Source: Apostichopus japonicus (taxonomy: Eukaryota > Echinodermata > Holothuroidea > Aspidochirotida > Stichopodidae). From it: DNA of 64,000 nt. Positions 37,272 through 48,700 of the stretch are shown one piece after another; within the stretch, counting starts at the first letter, position 1; every line of letters starts with the position of its first letter. The notes under the pieces were generated by a model. It was given only the letters and a program-made list of their open reading frames with translations, searched no databases and had not been told where the DNA came from. A program made the translations under genes and the position numbers. The stretch lies in the NCBI RefSeq assembly GCF_037975245.1, contig NC_092564.1:28814984-28878983 (forward strand), in the 5' to 3' direction.

Positions 37272-40200
37272 TTATAGAATAACACAAGAGCTCTGTGTCT
37301 CAACCAGAGGGACTACTTTACTTGACCCATCATTACTCTTGATGCAATCCACAACCTGTGAAATAAGAGAGAAAAACACTGTCACCCACAGAGGTAATAC
37401 AAGTCATGATTTATGGACTTATTGGTCAATGGAGGCACTCCACACTCAGCTTTACAGATTTCAAGCAACTTAGCTACCTCTTGATCACAGCCTTCACTCT
37501 CCACTCCCATACTGAAAAACCTTGCTATGACCAAATCCACTTGAGTCTATGAGATGATCAAATAACTGTCACATAGTTATAACGAGTGGCTTAGGGAGCC
37601 ATCAAACAGTAGAGGGTGGTCTGGGCTGGTCAGTATTAACAACTTTTAATTTTGTAGATATTCCTTGACCATAGCAAGCATTCTACCCTTCTGAACATCC
37701 ATGATAGGTCAGACATCAGTGGAAATGGGCTGCGCTTGTGACCTTACAAGGTTTGCATACTTTGACCTCTGTTGACCTCATATGTCCTTCCACCTTTACA
37801 AAACACCATGACATTCTATTACTCAATGTACCACATATAAAGTTCATCCACTTCAACTCATCCACAAAGTTCATATGGTTTTCGACATGTTTTACAAGGT
37901 TTTCAGACTTTTGACCTCTCTTGACCTCAAATTATCTTAAATCTCGTCAGGAAACAATACATTCTTCTACTCTATGAGGTACATCCACATACCAAATATG
38001 AAGTTCAGCCACCATGTAGTTTCGAGTTTATAAACCAAGGCGTCACACATACACACCCACATATGCATGCTATCACTATCACATTCCTTTTGCCTTTGGC
38101 AAGGAACCAAACTTGACAAACTGTTCACCAGGCACTGTTCCATCTGGCTATCTCCAATGCAAGAAAACATACTGTACCAAATACTCATGTTTATCACACA
38201 TACAGCTGTTCCTACAGCAAGCAGAGTATTTTCACATATTTTAACCCTAAAATTTGACAAAGCAACTGTTGTTCACATGCAACCTGTAGGTTAAATGAGA
38301 ATCTGAAATTCTTTGCAAAACCACAGTACAAAGTCAAACCACAGTAAATCCAAACTCATCCGATTTTTGTTAACTGTGAGTACAATCTATAGAAGGCTCC
38401 AACATGACTTGCTTGGTCGATTCCAGTAAATAGTTTATCAAACATGAAAGGATCTCCACCTATTCATTCTTTGTGACTGAATATTCCTTTTATCAACAGG
38501 GCAATGCTTGTTTTTATTCATATCATATCAGCAATGAAGGGCTCTTGTGTCACTAATTCAATGCTGTTAAATAAAGGAATGCTACGATCTTCTAAGGTAG
38601 TGTTCAGCTGCAACCTTACTACAAAATGATTTATGATGTTATGTCTGTAGTTACAGCAGGGGATTTCCTTGTGTTGGTATAATTTTGTTTAGTTTAACTA
38701 AGTTTAAATCGGGAGGAACAATCAGTTCCTATTAACGACCCTATGATGTAAAAGCTTGATTTGCGTCTTCAATAGAACAATCAGCTCGGACTAGTATGCC
38801 CATTCATTCACAACTTTCTGAGAAGGAAAGTTCTTACAAACATCTAACCTGCTACAGACTTTCTGCAACATACGAACAAGACCTCTAGTGATCCTACAAC
38901 TGGAAAAGACAAAACACTAAATACAAGGTTATCAAAGCTGTCATCACTTGTCTGTGTGGTAGTCATACTTGCAATGATTAACTTCCTCATATGGTTAGTG
39001 AAAATCTGATTCCATTGGGAGATATCACAGGTTTAATATTCCTTCATCGATTAAAACAGAAGACTTGAACCTTCACCATGATATCCCAAAGGTTTATTCC
39101 AAACTGGTAGTGGGAAATGTTTTATAGAGCTTAGAGTAATGATTTTGGACAATTTGGCTGACAGTTCTCATGTTTGAAAACACTGTTATGGCTTTGAACA
39201 CACCTCAAGTCAGTGTGTTACAGTACATCAATGTCTTCAGTGGGTTTTAGTAATAATGTTTGTGTAATGTTTAATGTGTAATCAGGACTGGGGAACAGTA
39301 GTTTTGGTAGAGTATTTAAGATACCAGAAAGCCAACTGGCTTAGTGATTCCTTGTTGGATTTTGTGTAAGAGACCATTCAACAATAGTCCTGCAGACAAG
39401 ATTATTAAGTGTTGACCAGCGTTGACTTTAAGTGATCAGCAAGGCTCTTACACTAATAGGCCTACCTGTCAACTATGAAGTTCATATTAAGTGATTTACT
39501 TTAGCAGTATTTGCTTCCATTGACCTTTGATCTTCACAGAAAACAAAAGGGTTCTTGTGCTCACTAGGATGGATCTACACACCAAGTATGAAAATCATGC
39601 AAGCTTTTGAAGTTATTAAGCATACAGGTTGTTACACTTTATCAAATGCACATACATGCAAGCATCAACACAAAGATTCATTTTTCTCTGTCAAGGTATC
39701 AAAAAGTAATTTAAATAGCTGTTAATTAATGATTGATGGACATAAGATATGTAGATGAAGAATGATAGATGGCGGAACCTCACCTGTTACATTTTAATTG
39801 TCTATTTATGCCTTTCTCTATCAAATATTCTGATATTCTGATAACCAGCATTACATGTCATACATTCTGGTTCAGACTTATCCATGTACACTTTATATGT
39901 GCCCTAACCTAAATATGAGGACAGTTTCACGGCATGATGGATAAACAAACCATAGACAAGTCTATGATAAAGATGAATTCCATCATGTCAAATCTGCAGT
40001 TATCATTAACTTTCCAATGAAAGAGATCTTGAACTTATGAGGTAGCTCGAGCCCTGAGAGAGGCAACATTCTGTATAAAACATGTAGCAAAATGTCCACA
40101 GACAAACATTTTGACATCTGTGCCTCAGTAAGGAAACCAGACAGCTGTTACATCAATCTAACTAATGCAGTGCACCTAGATTTTGCCATCTTTTAAGAAT

Positions 40201-43200
40201 GATGGCAAAATATATAGCATACTTTTTTTTGTAGATAGAGATGTAAAAGCTCACTTAAACATGGCAATTATGATTCATGTTTGTTTTCTTAATGTTACAC
40301 AAACACATTTTTTGGGTCTGCCCCATCTTAAAATTACTTAAAAACAGCAAAGGAATATCAGTCAAGCCCAAACTTTGTTTTTAATTTCCCTGCCAGTTTT
40401 CCATCGTTCATTTACCTATCTATACATTAAACAGCCAAATATCTCCTGAAACCTCTTCCCTGTGGCTGTCTGGTTAGTATCAAATGAAAATGTAGATGTG
40501 ATCCCTGGTTACACATGATGGAAGGTGAAGTGGCTACAGACTAGCCCCCACAACAGAGGAATGGCTATATAGGGATTGCCACCAAGGAAGGGCTGGATAG
40601 CTCAGTTGGTTGAGTGCAGCAGGGCTTGTAAATCTGAGGTAACTGCTTCAAATCTCATTCCAGTCAATACTTATTTCCCTCTTTTCTAGTTTGCTCATAA
40701 TGTCCCAGTCAGTTTTCTGTTGTTCATTTACTTAGCATAAAGTGTCTAGAACTGACAGGATTATTCTTTGTTCAGCTTGCAGGTACTGTGTGAATGTTTG
40801 ACATGTACAATGTGGCCCTGACTAATAATCATATTTCCTTCTGGAATATTTGGACCCACAAATCTCATGTCTTACAAATTTGCGTTATTAGCAGGCAGCA
40901 TGTTAGCAGTTTCTTGAGGCATGCATAACCTTAGCTATACCTTTCTTAATTAAGGAAGTTAAAAGCTGCAGAGCATTTGTATTACCTTTCTCCATCGATT
41001 ACTTTCAGTGTGGGATGGAGGGGAGGGAGCGGGGGGGGGGGGGTGCTCATGTAATCTGCCAGTTTAATGTCTGAGTTAACTATTCCAGATTATGCCCTCT
41101 TATGATTGCTTTGTGGAAAAGTCTCTACACAGCATTATATTTAAAACATTGTCTATTTCCTTTTCCACTTTCTTTTCTTTTCCTCCATTAGATAATATTT
41201 ATTTACCTTGTCCATTACTGGGAAACCGCCCGATTCCAGCTTGGAAAAAAGCAGCATATCATTGAGGGTAATCTCAAAGGATCCTGAAAACCAAAATATA
41301 ATAGAGACTGACTCATCAAAGTCAATATTCAAGTCATTCATTACTATTCAAGTGTCTAACTATAAAACATGAGTGTGATATTTGAATAGCTGTTCAAGCA
41401 GTTAACTGTAAGAGGATCATGGATGCAACACTAGCATTCAAAGAGGTCAATTTACAGCCTTGTCAAGTTTTAACCATACTGAACTAATCACTGCATTTCT
41501 GCAGTATGTATTTTTTATTTTTTTGGATGGGGGGGGGAATAAATAATACCACTACCGAAGGGATCAATTGGTGGAAAAAGATTATTTCATCCATATAAGG
41601 AAAATATGCTGTGTTGAATCGTTCAAGCAACAAAGAAACATCCTAATGGCTTCCTTGGTCCCACACTTTCCATATAATTAGTAATTTATACTTTGAGTTA
41701 CTACAACCAACAAAACAGGCAAACATGTGGATATTTTATCAAACAAAACTTACGACTGCGTCCCACTTCTCCAGTGACCTCCGCTTCTGGATCTGCAGCC
41801 CGGATCTTATCCGCCAGCTCCAGGAAGCGAGGATAGTATCCTCAGGCACCACTGTAATGTAAACAAAATACAATTTAATTAATAGCTACCTTTGACCTTG
41901 TCTGAAACAATCAGAGGATCACATATGGAAAGATTTCTCAGCAAGATCAACTTCCCAGTGTGATCCTTACAAACTCTGAATCTGATCCTGAGATCTTGAT
42001 GAACCTATCAAGGGAGATCCGGAGCTCGAGATAACAAAAGTCAGTGTTCATGTGCAGGGATCAAAACGAGGACTGTTCTGTTCTCATGCTAATTAAATGT
42101 AGCATAGAAGTCTGTCTTGTTTAGTATGTTCCTCAGCATAGTATAATAGCTGGCTAATCTCTAGATGGCTGAGACTACCTCTGTCTATATCATAAGATGT
42201 CATGCCAATGCTATTGAATATGAGTGACATAATGAGTGAGGCTTTATCATGGAGGTGTTACACAAGTTTATTGGTTCTCCTCTTTATAGGAGTGTAGGTG
42301 TTATGGTACAAGCTCGACACATCAACAACAGGTTTTTTGTATTCCGATTTGCTCTCATTTTAAGTTATTTAGTACAGTATGACCAACTCATTTGTCACAA
42401 GAAATATGTACAGCATCGTTTCTGGGACGCAATGTTTTGGCCAGGGACGCAGAATCTTCAATTGCTTGCGCCCAGTGGACACAAACTTTTTTATTAGAGA
42501 ACAAACCCCAAGTACACACTCACAACTAGGCCAATGCAAACCATAACAAAATACATACAAATACATACAAGTTCTTATGCAAAGAGTCTAAATTTTCCAA
42601 TCCTACAGATGATTGAATTTGTTTGAAAACAAATAAAATCATAATAGTCAACCGCAATGTACAGGGTTAACACTTCCATTTCCGATATTTTCATGCTAAA
42701 AATAGTCAATGATACTTTTTTCCAGACAGCACAAGTAACACCAAAAAAAAGGGGAGTGGCATCCTGTTTTTGGAAATTGCACTCTGCTGAATTTCGCTAC
42801 CCTGGTTCCCCCATGGGAATTATAAAAAATTGCAGTTATGTTTGTTTTGTCTGACTTCTTTGTTTTTCAGTTAAAATAGAAATATGTTTTGTATTGTTTT
42901 GTGTAAGTGATATAAAATTTTCCTAAGGGGGGGGGGGGTGTCTTTGCCCAGGCTATCCCTAAGTTGTTGATGTTATTAAAAACATAATACTTAAGGGATT
43001 AAGATTTACATAATAAAAACAAAACAAACAAAATTTCTACAATATACTTTTAAGAGTGATATGAGAGACCACTCAGAAAAGGAAAATTTATTTGGTCGCA
43101 GTTGATGATGTGGTTTCCATGTTATATTTTCAACTCCTGTTAGTGCTGATAGTCGACTCTTTCTTTTCTACGTAGATAAATCGCATAGTTCTTCTTGCAA

Positions 43201-45150
43201 TTACTGCGATAACCCATATCATTAAATTTATGACGTCATTACTGTCATTTTTACATTGCAGAAATACAGTTAAAACAAATCTTTCTCCATGGTGCACTGT
43301 CTTTATTTGATATTTCATGTCTTAATGTGTGGTGTCTGAATCATGTTAAAACATCTACCAAACAAAACCTGTGAACAACTTTCAATCTACAATGTTTCTT
43401 AAAATCCTTCAACGTAAATCAAAAACTTTCGAATGAATCTATGAGGCTACTAAAACTACTATCTCTTATAAAAGCAAATGTGCAAACAATGAATAGATGT
43501 ACCTGTAACACCTTGTAGCGGTGTGATGATTAGTATGCAAGAGTTTTAAAGGACTTTCAACATTCTAGGCTAGGCTCTAGCCTAGCGTGATAGCAGGCAC
43601 ATATTTTGCACATTGAAATTAAAACAGTCGTAAAAGATTAATAACTTATGAATTTGTGATTATGCTCAATAATCAAACATTGCTAAGCTGAATGTTGCCC
43701 TGGAGAACAAGAGTATTACTGACAAGTTAAAGCATGAATCTAACCCGGAGCAGGTGCTTGCCAATGTTTAACACAGCACAGTGCTAGTGTAGCATTGTGA
43801 GAACCTGTATACATACTTTTGCTATATTTGCTGACAAACTGCTATAGGGCTGTTTTTGATAGGTCAGTCTATTTTTCAAAAGCAGATTATGTGTGGTGCT
43901 AGCTTGTAGTCGAGTAATCATAACTTTGATTTTGAGCATGATAAAATGAACTTCCAAAGTGTCATCGCGACTACTGGCGATAAATCGATTACGACTATCA
44001 GCACTAACTCCTGTAACAATAGTCCGCAGGATCCCGTAGACATTTCTACAATGGGAGATCATTGGGCCCGTACAAGTTTCACCTAGCCCCTCCCTTCTAA
44101 ACCCCTTCCTGCTAAAGTGAAGGTTTAAAAACCTGGAGCTTTTGGAGCTCAACAGTATCATATATTTCTCATACTCCACATGTCAAAACCTACCCCCCTC
44201 CCCACCCGCCCCCTAAATATACTCAAATCACCCCCAAAAAGTTGGGAGGAATTTCCCTAAATTTTAAAGCTGGTGATAATCATAGGTAGTAGCGTATATA
44301 TCATATATGTAGATCATGCATGCTATTAACTACTGTATACATACTGGGTAGATAGAAATTCACTGTGTAAGTAATCCTAAGTAAGTATAGCTAAGCCTAT
44401 ATGTAATCCTAAGTACAGCTAGGCCTATGTAATCCTTAGTATACCTAAGCCAATGTAATCCTTAGTAATACTAAGTATACTGTACTCTATGTGTAATCTA
44501 TACATGCAGGAATGTCATCTGTCTCTGTGACAGATGAGTAGATGAGAGTAATAGATCAGTAGAGCATACACTACCATGGTGTGAACTTGTGTTTTTCTTG
44601 GAATTGACTTCATAAACGCTTTTGAGCACCAAGCATCTTCCTAACACTAAAAATATATTTTTTTTTGCTGGAGTCGGATTCTCGACGGAAAAATAATTAA
44701 ATAGATATAGAACTTCATAAATGCAATTGAGAATGACAGATAATTCCCAAACAGGATTTTTATTAGTGGAGCCTGATTCACAACTTACACTACAGAAGGT
44801 CAACAACCCAGTTGCAACTCAACCTAAAGAAGAATCCTATTCTTTAATTGTACCAGATTTTGACCAAAAGTGAATTCAACACTTCATGTCACTGATGTTT
44901 TGTGTTTTCCCTCCCCCAAATGTAGCCTACGCTGGGCCTATCCTACTGTAGGCCATTTTATAGTGTAGTGTAAGTTTCATTACTTATTACTTAGACCTAA
45001 CTAAGGGCCTAAGGCTAGGCCACCTAGACCTAACTTAAATTCTTAATAGTCACCAACTACCATGTCATTATTTCACAAAAACGTTTCTAGTAAATTAGTG
45101 TAGAAATTTTTGTCTTACCAGTATTCAACACGAACTATTTTCTTGGTCAT
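37272..45150 (-). CDS. MIEN1: Sec-containing MIEN1/SELENOW-family selenoprotein with CaaX box, 4 coding exons
   Basis: Small thioredoxin-fold (Rdx family) protein. Minus-strand exons: 45150-45119, 41851-41754, 41283-41207, 37355-37272. All introns are GT-AG and the phases (2, 1, 0) agree, giving 96 aa including one selenocysteine. The start ATG is at 45150-45148 (MTKKIVRVEYC). The redox motif is C11-G-A-U14-G-Y, with U encoded by TGA at 41844-41842; it matches the CGAUGY of selenoprotein W. Downstream, SFEITLNDMLLFSKLESGGF matches the MIEN1 block around 'FSKLENGGFP'. The C-terminus is CVIL and then TAA (37274-37272), identical to the prenylation box of mammalian MIEN1, whose own motif is C-x-x-C. 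So it looks like a MIEN1 orthologue retaining selenocysteine. MIEN1 is shorter at the N-terminus here (human 115 aa). Redox role and membrane anchoring are inferred from the family. A plain ORF scan fails because of the TGA and the short exons. Confidence 0.92.
37740..38060 (-). repeat. Inverted dispersed-repeat copy 8 in a selenoprotein intron
   Basis: The reverse complement shows two sections with 'gaggtcaa', 'caaaagtctgaaaaccttgt' and 'gaacttcatatttggtatgt', about 150 bp apart. Confidence 0.6.
39420..39610 (-). repeat. Inverted dispersed-repeat copy 9, truncated
   Basis: The reverse complement carries 'catacttggtgtgtagatcc' and 'gcacaagaacccttttg' followed by 'gatcaaaggtcaa'. Confidence 0.5.
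40591..40665 (+). mobile_element. tRNA-like head of a SINE (Thr-UGU-like)
   Basis: A 7-bp acceptor stem pairs GGCTGGA (40591-40597) with TCCAGTC (40659-40665). The A box reads TAGCTCAGTTGG, and a 17-nt anticodon arm can be drawn with TGT. The T arm is degenerate and the D-to-anticodon spacing is too long, so it is not a functional tRNA. A shared tail phrase ('agttttc...gttcatttac') occurs after it (about 40710-40730) and at about 40395-40420, suggesting two adjacent SINE copies. Confidence 0.55.
41842..41844 (-). other. MIEN1: In-frame TGA read as selenocysteine (U14)
   Basis: On the minus strand the exon starting at 41851 reads T-GGT-GCC-TGA-GGA-TAC-TAT. Joined to TG from exon 1, this gives C-G-A-U-G-Y-Y. 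The frame is open on both sides through all four exons, conservation continues past the TGA, and the residue sits exactly where SELENOW has Sec and MIEN1 has Cys. Confidence 0.9.
41852..45118 (-). other. Intron 1 of the selenoprotein gene (about 3.3 kb)
   Basis: No second gene was recognised. It holds G-runs (41530, 42928), a 7-bp-arm inverted repeat 'ctaggct...agcctag' near 43565, a CRE at 43231, and at about 44360-44480 a degenerate repeat of 'gtaatccttagtat'. Confidence 0.5.
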
Positions 45151-45419
45151 GATGAAGACCTGCGAATATACTTTTGGTTTGATTAATTAAGATTTGATTT
45201 CGGACCTTTCTCGACTGTAAGTCAGTAATAAGTAATACCTGTATAATACTAACATAACTTCAAACGTATATCATAACTAACAACAATGGTAAGTAGTGGT
45301 CGTTTGCTCGAACATCGTAAAACGATGGCGTACTTGCTGTTCATAAGCCAAAGCCACATGGCTTTGGTATACACACATTATAGGTTCTGTTTATATATAA
45401 AATTTTTCTGTACAGTGAC

Positions 45420-45760
45420 TAGAAGTGGCGTAGTAATGTTCTTTAGTGGGGGGGCTGAAGACTGATGGCCGGCCTGGGGAGCGGTCTAAGGGGAGGGGGT
45501 AACCCCTCCCCATTGGATTTTTTTTGCATTTCCAGGTGGCCTCAGATGCAATTTGGCGCAATATAGCACGCTTCAACACCCACTCACCCATTTTGTAAAT
45601 AATTTTGCATTTTCACATGGCCTTAGATGCAATTTGGTGCTCCAAATGAGATTTTTTCTCATTTGGAAATGAAAAAGGGGTTTTCTGACTTGCGAAGCGG
45701 GGGGGGGGGGGGGCAGAATGATACTTCCGCCCCTCCATATTTTTCACTGGGGGTCGGTTC
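45420..45760. repeat. Repeat element with internal 'gatgcaatttgg' duplication
   Basis: 'tggcctcagatgcaatttgg' (about 45537) and 'tggccttagatgcaatttgg' (about 45619) are diverged copies inside a G-rich element bounded by 'cagtgactagaagtggcgta' and a 17-G run. It looks like a mobile-element remnant; family unknown. Confidence 0.4.
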
Positions 45761-48700
45761 AACCTTTAAATAATGTCTCACCATGGAAGTAACACCAAAG
45801 ACAATATTTCTTCGAGAACTATCACTCTCATCAAAACTGTAACGGTCACGTGCGTACCTTTGGGAATAGCGCCCGGTTTCAATTGGTAGTAATATCGACA
45901 TTCAATAATTTTGATATCGAAATGTGAGGGGTCCCTAAATGTAGCAGAGGAGGCCACTGTCGCTGCCAGGCCTGGAAGCCACCTGCCAGATCGCTGGAGA
46001 TGGCACTTGCCAGGCTGGATAGCAGCCATCTAGTTACGTGATTTCGGAAAAAAATACAAATTCGTCACTCAGGAAGTCTGCAATAAAGTTCATGCGGTTT
46101 GCGGTATGGGCCTATAGGAACGATGTCCCAAAATATCCCCAGACATATAAGCGAAGGAAGCTATCCGTTCTGGGAGTCATACCACAAAATGGTGCATTTC
46201 CTCATACGTCATTATTAATAATTTAAATAACTAACTTATTAGGCACAGTATAGATCCGAGTTCGTATAGTGAGCTTAGCGCAAATTTGGCCTAAAGTCGT
46301 CATACGCCATGCATGTTTAACCACCAATGACTTGTAATGCCACCCGTGACACACTTCCATGGGATTGTGTCAGTTTAAATGTTTTGCTAGGTCTACGACA
46401 ATACATTTCTATGAAATTTGAAACAAAGATGGCAAGACAAACCACTTTAATTATATTTTCAGGACTTCACACTTGCGCATGAACTTCATGAACTTCTAAT
46501 ATTCGATGATATGAATACTGAGATGTGTAAGCCCTAACCAAATAGAGCCACGACACTTTCAAAATGTGTGGGGACATTTGATAGTTTGTCCCCCACCCAT
46601 CGAAATGTGGAGGACGTGTCCCCCGCCACCCCCCCCCCGGATTGACGCCCATACTGGAAGCCCGTCCTTAGTCCGACTCGGTCAATACTTGCATGAATAT
46701 GCTGTAGAGTTGGTTCAAATAATGCTCCTTATGCATACGGGTATCACATGGAGGATTCATCCGAAGATAATCAAAGATCTCGAGATAACAACTCCGAGAT
46801 CAAAAGTATCTCGAGATAATTCACCAAAGAAGTAACTTTAACATGTCAATTTCGGGGATTCATATGCATTAGGCCAACGTAGAGCGAGTCAAACGTATAG
46901 TTTGTGAATGGAAACTATTGTTAAATGTTTTCTAAGCTATGTCAGCAGTTTTCTACAAAGTGTTATTAATGATAATTGCCCACGTACATTTCAACGAAAT
47001 GCAGGAAATTGTCAAAAATGTTTAACTGTTTCATTGAGGCAATTTTACTGTTTACATATAAAGGTCTTAACATTTTGACGGCACCCTAGCGCCGTCCATT
47101 TGAGCGCGCCGTCAATATGTGAAGACACTTCTCTGCAAGTTTTGCTGCAATTTATCATTTTTCTGCTGTCACTGTTGAATTAACAACATTAATTAGAGAT
47201 CAATGAATCATTTTTCTGCAAATTAGCTCAATTGTTGACATGTTATTTATAATAATTTGCAGCTCAATGTCCAATCCTTGGAATTTGTCATATACTGTTG
47301 CAAATTGTATATGTTAACTGAAAATGAGTTCATTTTGTTGAAAATAGTTACTATATTTACGGAAAGATCCTCAAATTTGACGGTACGTTGAGTTGACGGT
47401 TGTGTAGTGAAACATGTAATGATTTTATCAATTTGTTGCAAATTATTAACATAACGTGATCAATTAGTCATTTGTTGAAAACGTTCACTTACATATAGTT
47501 CTTAACATCAACGCTTCCGTACTAAACAGAAATTCAAATAATAGACCTCTTTCCCTCCCCCAACCCCTAATCCCAAACCTATGAAAAAGTACATTTACGG
47601 AATATCTTCATATGATGAATAAAATTGGTTTCTGTGAGATTCTCGTGATCTCATTGGAGAGTTCTGTCACATGACAATCCATGACGCTCTTGATTGGGTG
47701 AAACTTTCATATGTAAAACAACATATGAAAAGCGACATATTAATAAGTGCGTATCCGTTTAATTACGAGCTTCGAACAATATCTACACTCTTCTAACTTA
47801 TTGGAGCCGTGGTTTGTAACCACGAGACTGTTATTTCTGATAATTCTGATAATTTCTGTTTATGACTGATTTCATGACTTGTCATGTTATGCGTCCCATA
47901 CACGTAAAGACTTTTCCCCAAGCATCATTATTAAATTTCCATTACAGAATTTGTATGTGACCAGCTAGCTAGCTACGTACCAGCCACTGATCTACACTCA
48001 GTGGTACCAGCAGCATTGTAGAGTGTAGACACTTCAGTGCTAGTGATACAACAAACAATACTGTTACTATTGTTAGTGTTAGCCGAGTTACTGGACGGCG
48101 AGGTTTTCGTGCAATTTATAGTACTACATGTATAGGAAAAGTGAGGTGGAATGCACACGTTGCTTGGCGTCGCTTATGTAAGTAAGGCTTGGGAATGTAA
48201 CTGACATGAAAAATTCATAATCATAATTCATATATATATTATTAACGCCGATGAGAATCTCGCACCGTATCCACAGCATAGGTTAATGGGTTCTGCGAGA
48301 CGAAATAAAACGTCACTCAAATTGTAGCTACGTAACCATAGTGTAGGTCAGGTCAATGAATCACTGCTCGTAAGAAATATAATGTGTGCAGTTTGCACAC
48401 ACACACACACACAAATATAAAAGAAAAAGAATAATATAAGTCTTATTGTTCACTGATTATTGGTCTAATGTCTGACTGTTCAATGGAAGGCCTAGCACAA
48501 GTAGGAGTGTAAAAAGTGATGGATAACATTGAGTGTGTCTATTTATGTATTTATAGTAAGCATGGCCATGGATTACAACATTTATGTAGGAATTGTTGCA
48601 ATCTATGATACGAAGATAGAAACAACCAATGATGTAAATACAGGTCCAAATAAATAGGGAAATTACAGGTCAGAAGCAGCGTTCGATTTAGTTGGTATCG

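Larger units (their letters stand above)
37356..41206 (-). other. Intron 3 of the selenoprotein gene (about 3.9 kb)
   Basis: Holds inverted dispersed repeats, the SINE pair and a G-run near 41031. A pseudo-exon with clean splice sites at about 38832-38884 (minus) is out of phase and carries stops. Confidence 0.6.

Noticed and set aside
38832-38884. Exon-like minus-strand segment with clean splice sites between selenoprotein exons 3 and 4
   Set aside because: Its phase does not fit exon 3 and it introduces stops; the exon at 37272-37355 fits phase and ends in CVIL.
40591-40665. Functional tRNA-Thr gene
   Set aside because: The T arm does not pair and spacing in the D-to-anticodon region is too long; better read as a SINE head.
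43784-44179. 131-codon minus-strand open frame
   Set aside because: Inside intron 1 of the selenoprotein gene, no domain, partly repeat-like sequence.
46566-46835. Proline-rich 89-codon open frame
   Set aside because: Driven by a C-run in a G/C-rich repeat patch; no conserved motif.
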